Positions 41,112 through 49,037 of a stretch of 64,000 nt of DNA are shown here, piece after piece (the first letter of the stretch is position 1; the number at the start of each line of letters is the position of its first letter). This DNA is from Prolixibacteraceae bacterium (GTDB lineage Bacteria > Bacteroidota > Bacteroidia > Bacteroidales > Prolixibacteraceae). A program made the position numbers and the translations under genes. The notes under the pieces are model-generated. The model saw only the letters and a program-made list of their open reading frames with translations. It searched no databases and was not told the origin of the DNA. The DNA is taken from positions 1 to 64,000 of the forward strand of contig JAIBEY010000079.1 in assembly GCA_019459525.1 (NCBI GenBank), in the 5' to 3' direction.

Positions 41112-41540
41112 ATGATTATCAAACAACTATCGGTATTTCTTGAAAATAAAACCGGACGACTGAATGAAGTTACCCAGATATTGGGTAATGCCGAAATCAA
41201 CATGTCAGCTTTTAGCGTAGCCGACACCTCCGAATTTGGCATCCTGCGCATGATCGTTTCAGATCCGGAAAAAGCGCTTTCGATATTGAAAGAAGCTGAA
41301 TTTTCGGTCAGGTTAACGGATGTGATTTGCCTGAACAGCCCAAATGAGGCGGGCGCATTGGCCCGGGCGCTTAATATTCTTTCCGGGGAAAGTGTGTTTA
41401 TTGAATACCTGTATGCCTATTCGATGGACGACAAATCTGCTAATATAGTGCTGAAACCCGATAATATTCAAAAATGTATTGAAGTTCTTCAGGCGCACCA
41501 AATGGAGTTGGTGAAAGCAAGCGATATGTACAAAATTTAA
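41112..41540 (+). CDS. tandem ACT-domain protein, copy 2
   Basis: 142 residues, two ACT units: 'IKQLSVFLENKTGRLNEVTQ' and 'VICLNSPNEAGALARALNIL'. Paralogue of copy 1, paired with ligase copy 2 and preceded by an AGGAGG-like ribosome site (41098-41103). The same inference of aromatic amino acid sensing applies, but the two copies probably respond to different ligands. Confidence 0.9.
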   Translation: MIIKQLSVFLENKTGRLNEVTQILGNAEINMSAFSVADTSEFGILRMIVSDPEKALSILKEAEFSVRLTDVICLNSPNEAGALARALNILSGESVFIEYLYAYSMDDKSANIVLKPDNIQKCIEVLQAHQMELVKASDMYKI

Positions 41541-41564
41541 ATTCCCTGTCAGGCAAAAAAAACG

Positions 41565-41658
41565 ATCCCCGATTCGTTTGTTGTGGGCGAAGTTCAATAT
41601 TCCGGGGATAAATCAGGATATTTTGCGTAAATTGTCCCGGCTTTGTCCGGGATTTTTT
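41565..41658 (+). terminator. tandem hairpins, terminator or attenuator before pheA
   Basis: ATCCCCG (41565-41571)/CGGGGAT (41603-41609) form a long-loop hairpin; then TCCCGG (41635-41640)/CCGGGA (41647-41652) is followed by T6 (41653-41658), a clear rho-independent terminator 17 nt before the pheA ATG. It either ends the ligase/ACT operon or attenuates read-through into pheA. No Phe-rich leader peptide was found. Confidence 0.75.
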
Positions 41659-41674
41659 AATAGTAAAAAGAACG

Positions 41675-42511
41675 ATGAAAAAAATAGCTATACAGGGGAT
41701 TGCAGGTTCTTTTCATGAAGATGCTGCAAGAAGGTACTTTGAAGATGAAATACAGGTGGTGGAATGCAAATCGTTTACCAGCGTTTGCAATCTGATTGAT
41801 ACAGATCAGGTTAATATTGCAGTAATGGCCATTGAGAATTCGATTGCCGGAAGTTTACTGCAAAACTATGCCTTGATCCGCGATTATCACCTGAAAGTGA
41901 TTGGCGAAATTTACATCCACATACAAATGCACCTGATGGCCAATCCGGGCGTAACGAAAGACGACATTCAGACTATTTATTCGCATCCGATTGCCATTAA
42001 ACAATGTGCCGAGTACATCGAAAATAATTTCCCGAATGCTCATTTAATCGAAAATCAGGATACGGCGGCCTCCGGGAAATTGGTACGTGATGAAAAATTA
42101 ACAAATGCAGCGGCTATCGGAAATCATCGCACGGCGGAACTTTACGGGTTAGACATACTCGATTCGGGGCTCGAAACCAACAGGCAAAACTATACCCGTT
42201 TCCTGATCCTGTCGAAACACACAGCCCCCAGCGACCGTGCTAACAAAGCTTCTTTATGCTTTGAGGTGGGTCATTATTACGGCGCTTTGGCCAACGTGCT
42301 CAACACATTTGCTGAGAATAAAATTAACCTTACTAAAATTCAATCGGTCCCGATTATCGGGAAACCTAACGAATATACTTTTCATGTTGATGTGGAGTGG
42401 GACTCCGTTGATAACTACGAGAAAGCCATCCACGCCATTCTTAAAAATGTGTCAAGCCTTTCGGTATTAGGCGAATACGTTCGTGGCGAATTAGCAATTC
42501 ATAATCAATAA
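41675..42511 (+). CDS. pheA: prephenate dehydratase
   Basis: 278 residues; converts prephenate to phenylpyruvate, the last step before Phe transamination. The PDT domain (about 3-180) has 'IAIQGIAGSFHEDAARRYF', 'AVMAIENSIAGSLLQNY', 'DTAASGKL', 'AAAIGNHRTAELYGLDIL' and 'NYTRFLIL' (catalytic Thr-Arg-Phe). The C-terminal ACT domain (about 195-270, 'ALANVLNTFAENKINLTKIQ') gives Phe feedback inhibition. No chorismate mutase domain is present. It provides phenylpyruvate to the aminotransferase and oxidoreductase downstream. Confidence 0.95.
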   Translation: MKKIAIQGIAGSFHEDAARRYFEDEIQVVECKSFTSVCNLIDTDQVNIAVMAIENSIAGSLLQNYALIRDYHLKVIGEIYIHIQMHLMANPGVTKDDIQTIYSHPIAIKQCAEYIENNFPNAHLIENQDTAASGKLVRDEKLTNAAAIGNHRTAELYGLDILDSGLETNRQNYTRFLILSKHTAPSDRANKASLCFEVGHYYGALANVLNTFAENKINLTKIQSVPIIGKPNEYTFHVDVEWDSVDNYEKAIHAILKNVSSLSVLGEYVRGELAIHNQ

Positions 42512-42521
42512 AATATAGGAT

Positions 42522-43046
42522 ATGAGCAAAATTGGATTATTCTTCGGTCCTTTAAAAGGTTCAGTTCACCGGGTTGCCGAAAAAGTTAAAACGGCTTTAG
42601 GCGAACAAAATGTAGAAATGATTTCAGTAAACGACGCCAGTGCGGCTGATCTTGAAAAGTTCGATCAGATTATTTTTGGCATTTCTACCGTTGGAAAAGA
42701 AACCTGGGATTCAAACTATTCAAATACCGATTGGAGTAAATTCTTTCCCAACATCAGTAAAGTCGATTATTCAGGCAAAACCGTCGCTATTTTTGGGCTG
42801 GGCGACCATGTTACTTATTCGAGCCATTTTGTAAATGCGATAGGCGTTTTAGCAAAAGAACTCTTAAAAAACGGTGCAACTATTGTTGGCGAAGTCGATC
42901 CTTCAGGATACGAATTTGACGAATCGGAAGCGGTGATGGAGGGTAAGTTCATCGGTCTTCCGATTGACGAAGATTTTGAACCTGAGCTAACCGACGAGCG
43001 TGTAGCCAACTGGGTAAACACCTTAAAACCGGCCTTCGGACTCTAA
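42522..43046 (+). CDS. long-chain flavodoxin
   Basis: 174 residues, an FMN electron carrier. 'GLFFGPLKGSVHRVAEKVK' is the phosphate-binding loop, but 'T-x-T-G-x-T' of standard flavodoxins is 'FGPLKGS'. 'IFGISTVGKETWDSNYSNTD' and 'VAIFGLGDHVTYSSHFV' are the isoalloxazine loops; the Trp/Tyr sandwich is plausible. It starts 10 nt after pheA, which is unusual, and could supply electrons to a 2-oxoacid synthase encoded farther along the cluster. Confidence 0.88.
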   Translation: MSKIGLFFGPLKGSVHRVAEKVKTALGEQNVEMISVNDASAADLEKFDQIIFGISTVGKETWDSNYSNTDWSKFFPNISKVDYSGKTVAIFGLGDHVTYSSHFVNAIGVLAKELLKNGATIVGEVDPSGYEFDESEAVMEGKFIGLPIDEDFEPELTDERVANWVNTLKPAFGL

Positions 43047-43252
43047 TATTCCGAAACATGACAAAATACAGGTTCATCTTTTAGCCTGAATTTCTGTTAA
43101 TTCAAAACCAGAATGGGTTGCCTGCTTTCAAATTACAATTCGGGAACTGCTTGTGTTTCCGAATTGCGAAACCTGTTTAGCAATACCCTGAACCCATTTG
43201 ATTTATCGCAAATACTTTGCTTATTTTTACTTCGAAATTTTCAGATTTACAA

Positions 43253-44563
43253 ATGGAAAATACTCCAGTCAAACAAGAAATCGTAAAAAAATACATCAGC
43301 CAGCTTCAGATTAAAGACCCGGGAACAGCTTCGATCCGTGAGATTGTTGCGCTCGTTAATTTAATTGAAGAAGAGAGTGGGGTTAAGTTTGTCCGTATGG
43401 AAATGGGTGTTCCCGGTTTACCTGCGGCGCAAGTGGGCGTTGAGGCCGAGATTAAAGCACTTCAATCGGGTGTTGCTTCGGTTTACCCGATGATGGACGG
43501 AATTAAACCACTTAAATACGAAGCCGCACGGTTCATTAAAACATTTATGGATGTTGATGTTGATCCTGCCAGTTGTATCCCTACTTCAGGTGCTATGCAG
43601 GGAACTTTTGCCGCTTTCCTGGTGGCCGGAAATGTGGATCAGAAGAAAGACACCACGCTATTTCTCGATCCCGGATTTCCGGTACAGAAACAGCAAATGA
43701 CCGTAATGGGACATAAATACCAGTCGTTTGATGTGTTTGATTTTCGTGGCGAAAAACTTCGGGCTAAACTCGAATCTTATTTGTCGGAGGGAAACATTAA
43801 TTCCATGGTTTACTCCAATCCGAATAATCCGAGCTGGATTTGCCTGACAGAAGAAGAATTGCAGATTATTGGCGAACTGGCAACCAAATACGATGTCATT
43901 GTAATGGAAGACCTGGCCTATTTTGGTATGGATTTCCGGAAAGATTTATATACACCCGGAAAGCCGCCTTACCAGCCAACCGTTGCCAAATACACCGATC
44001 ATTACGTGCTGTTTATATCCGCATCCAAAATTTTCTCGTATGCCGGACAGCGGGGCGCCATCATGGCCATTTCAAATGCGTTGTGGAGCCGCCGGTACGA
44101 CAACCTGGAGAAACGTCTTGGCAGTAAACCATTCGGGTTTACCATCGTAATGCAGGTTTTATATGCGCTTTCTTCAGGAATTACACATTCAACCCAACAT
44201 GCGCTGGCAGCCATGTTCAAAGCGGCCAGCGACGGGAAATTCAACTTTATTGAAGATGTAAAGGAATACGGCCGGAAAGCCAAAATCATGAAAGATTTAT
44301 TTGTAGCCAACGGGTTTCATGTGGTTTACGAAAAAGATGGGGATGACCCGATTGCCGATGGATTTTATTTCACCATCGGGTATCAGGGAATGACCGGGGG
44401 CCAGTTGATTGAAAATCTGTTGTCTTACGGAATAAGTGCTATCACCCTGAAAAATACAGGAAGTGAAAAAGAAGGACTTCGGGCCTGCGTGTCGCACGTT
44501 AAACGCGAGCAGTTTGACGATCTGGAAAAACGGTTGAAGCTTTTTAACGAAAATTTCAGGTAA
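43253..44563 (+). CDS. PLP-dependent aminotransferase, class I/II
   Basis: 436 residues from ATG 43253 ('MENTPVKQEIVKKYISQLQI'), not the ATG at 43217, which gives a non-homologous extension. Fold-type I motifs: 'YSNPNNPSW' (substrate carboxylate), 'VMEDLAYFG' (Asp to pyridine N), 'SASKIFSYAGQRGA' (Schiff-base Lys) and 'GLRACVSHV' (Arg). Likely a 2-oxoacid/aromatic amino acid transaminase given the pheA and PaaK neighbours, but specificity is not readable. A 200-bp gap with CAATTCGG/CCGAATTG (43136-43166) precedes it. Confidence 0.9.
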   Translation: MENTPVKQEIVKKYISQLQIKDPGTASIREIVALVNLIEEESGVKFVRMEMGVPGLPAAQVGVEAEIKALQSGVASVYPMMDGIKPLKYEAARFIKTFMDVDVDPASCIPTSGAMQGTFAAFLVAGNVDQKKDTTLFLDPGFPVQKQQMTVMGHKYQSFDVFDFRGEKLRAKLESYLSEGNINSMVYSNPNNPSWICLTEEELQIIGELATKYDVIVMEDLAYFGMDFRKDLYTPGKPPYQPTVAKYTDHYVLFISASKIFSYAGQRGAIMAISNALWSRRYDNLEKRLGSKPFGFTIVMQVLYALSSGITHSTQHALAAMFKAASDGKFNFIEDVKEYGRKAKIMKDLFVANGFHVVYEKDGDDPIADGFYFTIGYQGMTGGQLIENLLSYGISAITLKNTGSEKEGLRACVSHVKREQFDDLEKRLKLFNENFR

Positions 44564-44567
44564 CACG

Positions 44568-45140
44568 ATGAGCACAGGAATCAATTATCTGTTTACCGGG
44601 TACGATCGTACGCTTGTACAGTTGAAAGAATTCTTTGCTAAAAAAGCCCCCGTAAAACTGAAAAAGGGAGAGGTTTTCCTGGATTATGGCGATCAGTCGC
44701 AAAAGCTGGGAATTGTACTCGATGGGTTACTTTATTCTTCGTATGTTTCAGAAAATGGACAAGAGTGGATATCGAACTTTTTTTATCCGCCCAATCATGC
44801 CATTATCAGCAGTCACGAGAGTTTTTTGCTTGGAAGGAAATCAACAGAATCTATCCGGGCTTACGAAGACTCCTCGCTTATTTTCATTACCAAATCAGAA
44901 TACGATGCGCTGACCACGCAAAATCCTCAGTTGGAACATATGGTGAGGGTTATTGCTGAGGAAAGTTATGTGCAGGCGCTTAAAAGAGTGTATGCATTTC
45001 AGTCGTTAACTGCTTTACAGCGAGTTAAGAAATTTATTTCAGAGAATGGCGATTTGGTTTCCAGGGTACAGCGGCAGCACATTGCTTCGTATCTGGGAAT
45101 ACACCGTAATATTTTTACCCGGGTACTGCATAAAATCTGA
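44568..45140 (+). CDS. Crp/Fnr-family regulator
   Basis: 190 residues. The N-terminal cyclic-nucleotide-binding-like barrel includes 'KLKKGEVFLDYGDQSQKLGI' and 'YPPNHAIISSHESFLL'; the C-terminal winged helix includes 'TALQRVKKFI' and 'VQRQHIASYLGIHRNIFTRV'. The cluster-binding cysteines of Fnr are absent and the cAMP-contact motif is not conserved, so the signal is unknown. It starts 5 nt after the aminotransferase stop and precedes the oxidoreductase genes, a natural local regulator. Confidence 0.88.
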   Translation: MSTGINYLFTGYDRTLVQLKEFFAKKAPVKLKKGEVFLDYGDQSQKLGIVLDGLLYSSYVSENGQEWISNFFYPPNHAIISSHESFLLGRKSTESIRAYEDSSLIFITKSEYDALTTQNPQLEHMVRVIAEESYVQALKRVYAFQSLTALQRVKKFISENGDLVSRVQRQHIASYLGIHRNIFTRVLHKI

Positions 45141-45143
45141 TTT

Positions 45144-45188
45144 CGCAACTTTTGTTGCGCAGGCCAAAAACGAGATCAGCTAGTTTTG
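45144..45188 (+). promoter_or_regulatory. palindrome and promoter before the oxidoreductase genes
   Basis: CGCAAC-TTTT-GTTGCG (45144-45159) is a perfect inverted repeat 3 nt after the Crp/Fnr-like gene stop. TTG (45155-45157) inside it and TAGTTTTG (45181-45188) with a 23-nt spacer form a promoter for the ferredoxin-KOR genes. The palindrome therefore overlaps the -33 region and could be the operator of the regulator. It lacks a T-run, so it is not a standard terminator. Confidence 0.5.
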
Positions 45189-45238
45189 TAGCAACAGGTT
45201 CAGCGTTAAGGATTACAATAACAAATAAAAAATAAATC

Positions 45239-45463
45239 ATGGCAAAAGTTATTGGAGCAGTAGTGGTTAACAACGAAGAATGCAAAGGTTGTGGCCTTTG
45301 TGTGGTGGCTTGTCCGCAGGATGTATTGGGTCAGAATAAACAGGTTAATAGCCGTGGATATCATTATTCGTTTATGAAAAATCCGGAAGCGTGCATCGGT
45401 TGCTCCAATTGTGCCACCGTTTGTCCCGACACCTGCATAACCGTTTACCGGGTAAAAATCTAA
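45239..45463 (+). CDS. korD: 2x[4Fe-4S] ferredoxin, delta subunit of 2-oxoacid oxidoreductase
   Basis: 74 residues. Two CxxCxxCxxxCP motifs, '[12 protein letters not shown]' and '[12 protein letters not shown]', bind two [4Fe-4S] clusters that carry electrons from the TPP site to external ferredoxin or flavodoxin. Lies directly upstream of the alpha, beta and gamma genes, as in four-subunit KOR/VOR enzymes. Its own promoter lies upstream of it. Confidence 0.93.
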   Translation: MAKVIGAVVVNNEECKGCGLCVVACPQDVLGQNKQVNSRGYHYSFMKNPEACIGCSNCATVCPDTCITVYRVKI

Positions 45464-45464
45464 G

Positions 45465-45489
45465 AAGTTCGGAGTTCGAAGTGCCTAAA
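45465..45489. repeat. copy 2 of a dispersed 25-bp intergenic repeat
   Basis: AAGTTCGGAGTTCGAAGTGC plus CTAAA is the reverse complement (one mismatch) of 28375-28399. It separates the ferredoxin gene from the alpha subunit gene by 97 bp. Confidence 0.65.
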
Positions 45490-45560
45490 ATTCGAAGTTG
45501 ATTAACTTTAGAGCACTTAAGGCACTTTCTCAAATAAAGTAAAAATGTAAAACAACGAAT

Positions 45561-46646
45561 ATGGGAGAATTAAGATTAATGAAGGGAAATGAAGTTATTG
45601 CCGAAGCAGCCATCCGCTGTGGGTGCGATGCTTATTTCGGATACCCCATCACTCCCCAATCGGAAGTAATGGAAACCTTGATGGACAGGGAGCCCTGGGA
45701 TGAAACCGGAATGGTCGTGCTTCAGGCAGAAAGTGAGATTGCTTCCATACATATGATTTACGGGGCAGCGGCTTCCGGTAAAAAGGTAATCACTTCTTCG
45801 TCCAGCCCTGGTATCAGCTTAATGGCCGAGGGAATCTCGTACATTGCAGGCGCCGAATTGCCTTGTGTCATTGTCAACGTTCAACGTGGAGGTCCAGGTC
45901 TCGGAACCATTCAACCTTCGCAGGCCGACTATTGGCAATCAACTAAAGGTGGCGGGCACGGCGATTACCGTTTGATTGTATTGGCGCCGTCGTCGGTTCA
46001 GGAAATGAATGACTTTGTTGAATTGGGCTTCAAACTGGCTTTTAAATACCGCAATCCGGCCATGATTTTGACTGACGGTGTTATTGGCCAAACGATGGAA
46101 AAAGTGATACTGTCTGATTATATTCCCCGATTGACCGACGAAGAAATCAATGAAAAATACGGTTCATGGGCAACCAATGGCCGCAAGCCCGGTCGTCAGC
46201 GCAACATTATAACTTCTCTTGAAATGGATTCCGGACGGATGGAACAAAACAATCTCCGGCTACAGGCAAAATACGCCAAAATGGAAGAGGAGGAAGTGTT
46301 GTTCGAGGAGTTTCAGTGCGAAGATGCCGAATACTTGTTGGTCGCTTTCGGGTCATCATCGCGGATCTGCCAAAAGACTGTCGATCTGGCTCGCGAAAAA
46401 GGCATCAAAGTAGGACTTTTGCGCCCCATTACTTTATTCCCTTTCCCGAAGAAACCTATTGCAGCCTTGGCCAAACAGGTAAAAGGCATATTGGTGGTTG
46501 AGATGAATGCCGGACAAATGGTTGAAGATGTTCAGCTTGCCGCCGGATGTGCGATTCCGGTTAAACATTTCGGGCGCATGGGCGGAATTATTCCAAGTCC
46601 GGGCGAAGTCGTGGAGGCCCTTGAACAAAAACTGATAGGAGGATAA
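45561..46646 (+). CDS. korA: 2-oxoacid:ferredoxin oxidoreductase alpha subunit (VorB/KorA-like)
   Basis: 361 residues, lacking the fused gamma domain of two-subunit enzymes. 'MKGNEVIAEAAIRCGCDAYF' and 'YPITPQSEV' begin the pyrimidine-binding domain; 'SEIASIHMIYGAAASGKKVI', 'SSSPGISLMAEGISYIAGAE' and 'VNVQRGGPGLGTIQPSQADY' are family signatures. It activates CoA and TPP to exchange 2-oxoacid, acyl-CoA, CO2 and reduced ferredoxin. Members of this subgroup are named for 3-methyl-2-oxobutanoate or 2-oxoglutarate; the neighbouring aryl enzymes make aryl-pyruvates a possible substrate. Confidence 0.93.
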   Translation: MGELRLMKGNEVIAEAAIRCGCDAYFGYPITPQSEVMETLMDREPWDETGMVVLQAESEIASIHMIYGAAASGKKVITSSSSPGISLMAEGISYIAGAELPCVIVNVQRGGPGLGTIQPSQADYWQSTKGGGHGDYRLIVLAPSSVQEMNDFVELGFKLAFKYRNPAMILTDGVIGQTMEKVILSDYIPRLTDEEINEKYGSWATNGRKPGRQRNIITSLEMDSGRMEQNNLRLQAKYAKMEEEEVLFEEFQCEDAEYLLVAFGSSSRICQKTVDLAREKGIKVGLLRPITLFPFPKKPIAALAKQVKGILVVEMNAGQMVEDVQLAAGCAIPVKHFGRMGGIIPSPGEVVEALEQKLIGG

Positions 46647-46649
46647 TTT

Positions 46650-47450
46650 ATGGAATTGAAAGATATTATCAACCCCAATAACCTGGTTTACGAAAAACCA
46701 GAATTACTGACTGAAAACACGATGCATTATTGTCCGGGATGTAGCCACGGAGTTGTGCATAAATTGTTGGCCGAAGTCATTGAAGATTTGGATATTCAGG
46801 ATAAAACGATTGGTGTTTCGCCTGTTGGATGTGCCGTTTTTGCTTACAATTATATTGAAATAGACTGGCAGGAAGCCGCCCACGGAAGGGCTCCCGCTGT
46901 GGCAACCGGAATCGCCCGTACCAATCCGGATAAAGTGGTTTTCACCTATCAGGGCGATGGCGATTTGGCATCGATTGGTGCTGCCGAAATTCTACATGCC
47001 TGCAACCGCGGCGAAAATATGGTTGTCATCTTTGTCAACAACGGCATTTACGGTATGACTGGTGGTCAAATGGCCCCAACAACCTTGATTGGCCAGGTTA
47101 CCGCCACCACACCCAATGGCCGCGACGTAGGCCGGAACGGATACCCGTTAAAAATAACTGAACTGATTGCCCAATTACCCGGAACATCGTATGTGACCCG
47201 TCAATCGGTGCATACACCGGCTACCATCCGCAAATGCAAGAAAGCCATTGCAAAGGCTTTTCAGGCCGCTCTCGATAAAAAAGGAACTTCGTTCGTCGAG
47301 GTGGTTTCCACCTGCAACATGAACTGGAAAATGACTCCGGTAAAAGCCAACGAATGGATGGTCGAAAACATGTTCCCATTCTACGTGCCTGGCGATTTGA
47401 AAGACAGTTCGAAGGCCGATCCTGAAAGTTACACACCACTTAAAAACTGA
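46650..47450 (+). CDS. korB: 2-oxoacid:ferredoxin oxidoreductase beta subunit (TPP-binding)
   Basis: 266 residues. 'YCPGCSHGVVHKLLAEVIED' has the conserved Cys pair, 'GVSPVGCAVFAYNYIEID' and 'GRAPAVATGIA' form the acceptor region, and 'YQGDGDLASIG' with 'VFVNNGIYGMTGGQMAPTT'-like segment ('VIFVNNGIYGMTGGQM') bind TPP-Mg. Four nucleotides after korA. Complements alpha, gamma and the ferredoxin-like delta subunit. Confidence 0.94.
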   Translation: MELKDIINPNNLVYEKPELLTENTMHYCPGCSHGVVHKLLAEVIEDLDIQDKTIGVSPVGCAVFAYNYIEIDWQEAAHGRAPAVATGIARTNPDKVVFTYQGDGDLASIGAAEILHACNRGENMVVIFVNNGIYGMTGGQMAPTTLIGQVTATTPNGRDVGRNGYPLKITELIAQLPGTSYVTRQSVHTPATIRKCKKAIAKAFQAALDKKGTSFVEVVSTCNMNWKMTPVKANEWMVENMFPFYVPGDLKDSSKADPESYTPLKN

Positions 47451-47455
47451 AAATC

Positions 47456-48007
47456 ATGACCGAAGAAATCATTATAGCCGGATTTGGCGGACAGGGCGTA
47501 CTTTCGATGGGGAAAATTTTAGCTTATTCGGGCGTGATGGCCGATCAGGAAGTTTCCTGGTTTCCGTCGTATGGCCCTGAAATGCGTGGCGGGACTGCCA
47601 ACGTAACCGTTATCCTGAGCGAAACCCGTATTAGTTCACCCGTTTTAAACGAATACGATACTGCCATTATCCTGAATCAGCAGTCGATGGATAAATTTGA
47701 GCACATGGTAAAACCCGGAGGCGTGCTGATTTACGACCCCAACGGAATCATTCATCCGCCCAAACGTACGGATATTAACATTTATAAAATTGAAGGAACC
47801 CTGATTGCCGCGGAACTGGGCAATGTAAAAACCTTTAATATGGTGGTTTTGGGCGCCTACCTGAAAGCCAAGCCGGTGGTAAAAATGGAAAGCGTTGAAA
47901 AAGGGTTGCAAAAATCGCTCCCAACGCGCCACCATTACCTGATCCCGATGAACCTCGAAGCCGTACAAAAAGGTTTCGAAAGCCTGGAATTGGTGCAGGC
48001 TGTTTAA
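47456..48007 (+). CDS. korC: 2-oxoacid:ferredoxin oxidoreductase gamma subunit
   Basis: 183 residues. 'IIIAGFGGQGVLSMGKILAY' and 'WFPSYGPEMRGGTANVTVIL' are the signature of the gamma (CoA-domain) subunit. The start lies 6 nt after korB. The terminator at 48033-48069 closes the operon. Confidence 0.93.
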   Translation: MTEEIIIAGFGGQGVLSMGKILAYSGVMADQEVSWFPSYGPEMRGGTANVTVILSETRISSPVLNEYDTAIILNQQSMDKFEHMVKPGGVLIYDPNGIIHPPKRTDINIYKIEGTLIAAELGNVKTFNMVVLGAYLKAKPVVKMESVEKGLQKSLPTRHHYLIPMNLEAVQKGFESLELVQAV

Positions 48008-48032
48008 TCCTGAAGTTTTTTACCTGAAATAG

Positions 48033-48069
48033 AAATACCCGTCGGAGTGAATCTGGCGGGTATTTTTTG
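48033..48069 (+). terminator. rho-independent terminator of the oxidoreductase operon
   Basis: AAATACCCGTC (48033-48043) pairs with GGCGGGTATTT (48055-48065; one G-T pair), followed by TTTT. Confidence 0.88.
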
Positions 48070-48170
48070 TTTCGTAAATTTTTGTGACTAAAAATTTGAT
48101 TTTCAAAATGTTTGTAGTATGTTTGTGGTGTATCTGAACTGAAGCTAGTCTTCATAGTAGGATACCCCCG

Positions 48171-48193
48171 AGGTAGCATAGCTACCTTTTTTT
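48171..48193 (+). terminator. second small hairpin with T-run before the DUF3800 gene
   Basis: AGGTAGC (48171-48177), ATA loop, GCTACCT (48181-48187) and T7 (48187-48193). It terminates + strand transcription although the operon already ended at 48069, so it may belong to a short transcript in 48070-48170. The T-run overlaps the DUF3800 stop codon. Confidence 0.6.
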
Positions 48194-48953
48194 ATATCCA
48201 AACAATCCCATCTTTTGTTTTGCTGACTTTGTCAATCAATACATCTGATAATCTTTCATAAAAGTTTGCACCTGCTTTCTTCTTCACATACGCATTGGGC
48301 TCGACCAATTGTCTACAGAAATAAGCAACAACATCATTCATTTGATGGACAAGAGAATTCTTTGAATCCCTGAAGATTGGATCTTCAATCACGTATTCCA
48401 GTTTCATATTTCGGAAATCACCTGCGTAAATATCACGACGATTGGGAATTGGGTTAAAGTGCCGCATCCTACGTATTAACTTGCGAAGCTTTTCACCATC
48501 CGTGTTGTCTGATATTACCATTCCCCGGTCATCAGGATTTTGGGGCCCCGGAAAATTTTTGCTTCGAATTGTATTTTCGAACCTCGTAAGTAAGGTATTC
48601 CATGCTAATTCAAAGATGTCATCTTTTCGGTTGTTCTTGTCTATGATAACCGAATAGATACTCAGATCGTTTTGATGGTTTAACCAATCGATGCACTTTT
48701 TTAAGATATCTAATCGGTCATTTCTCTTTATTCTGATTAATTCGCCAGGTTTATTAATAAAGTCAGTACAATGTATCTCATCCCTTAGCTTTAATCCTTT
48801 TAATTGCCTGAGCGTTTGTCTAAACGAAACTAATTCTGTCAGAATCTGCTTCCAACGTAATTCGTGAATAACTATGGCTGATAAAACAAAATATCTGGTT
48901 GGACTATTTTCTAGTCCGGTATCACCACTTTCATCAACATACATTAAATACAT
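48192..48953 (-). CDS. DUF3800 domain protein
   Basis: 253 residues. 'MYLMYVDESGDTGLENSP' is the hallmark DUF3800 start (Y-x-D-E-S-G), 'IYSVIIDKNNRKDDIFELAW' and 'VISDNTDGEKLRKLIRRM' form the core, and 'SLVHQMNDVVAYFCRQLVEP' the conserved C-terminal Asp region. The fold is thought to be RNase H-like with acidic active-site residues. Members are frequent in mobile or defence islands, but no function is established. Ends 84 bp from the three-gene operon on the same strand. Confidence 0.87.
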   Translation of the reverse strand: MYLMYVDESGDTGLENSPTRYFVLSAIVIHELRWKQILTELVSFRQTLRQLKGLKLRDEIHCTDFINKPGELIRIKRNDRLDILKKCIDWLNHQNDLSIYSVIIDKNNRKDDIFELAWNTLLTRFENTIRSKNFPGPQNPDDRGMVISDNTDGEKLRKLIRRMRHFNPIPNRRDIYAGDFRNMKLEYVIEDPIFRDSKNSLVHQMNDVVAYFCRQLVEPNAYVKKKAGANFYERLSDVLIDKVSKTKDGIVWI

Positions 48954-49037
48954 TGCCTATGTTTTATTTTTTTGATTATCAAAAGATCTTTATTTTAATA
49001 AATAATCTCAAGCTGGATTTGTCATTTTTAGATAGCC

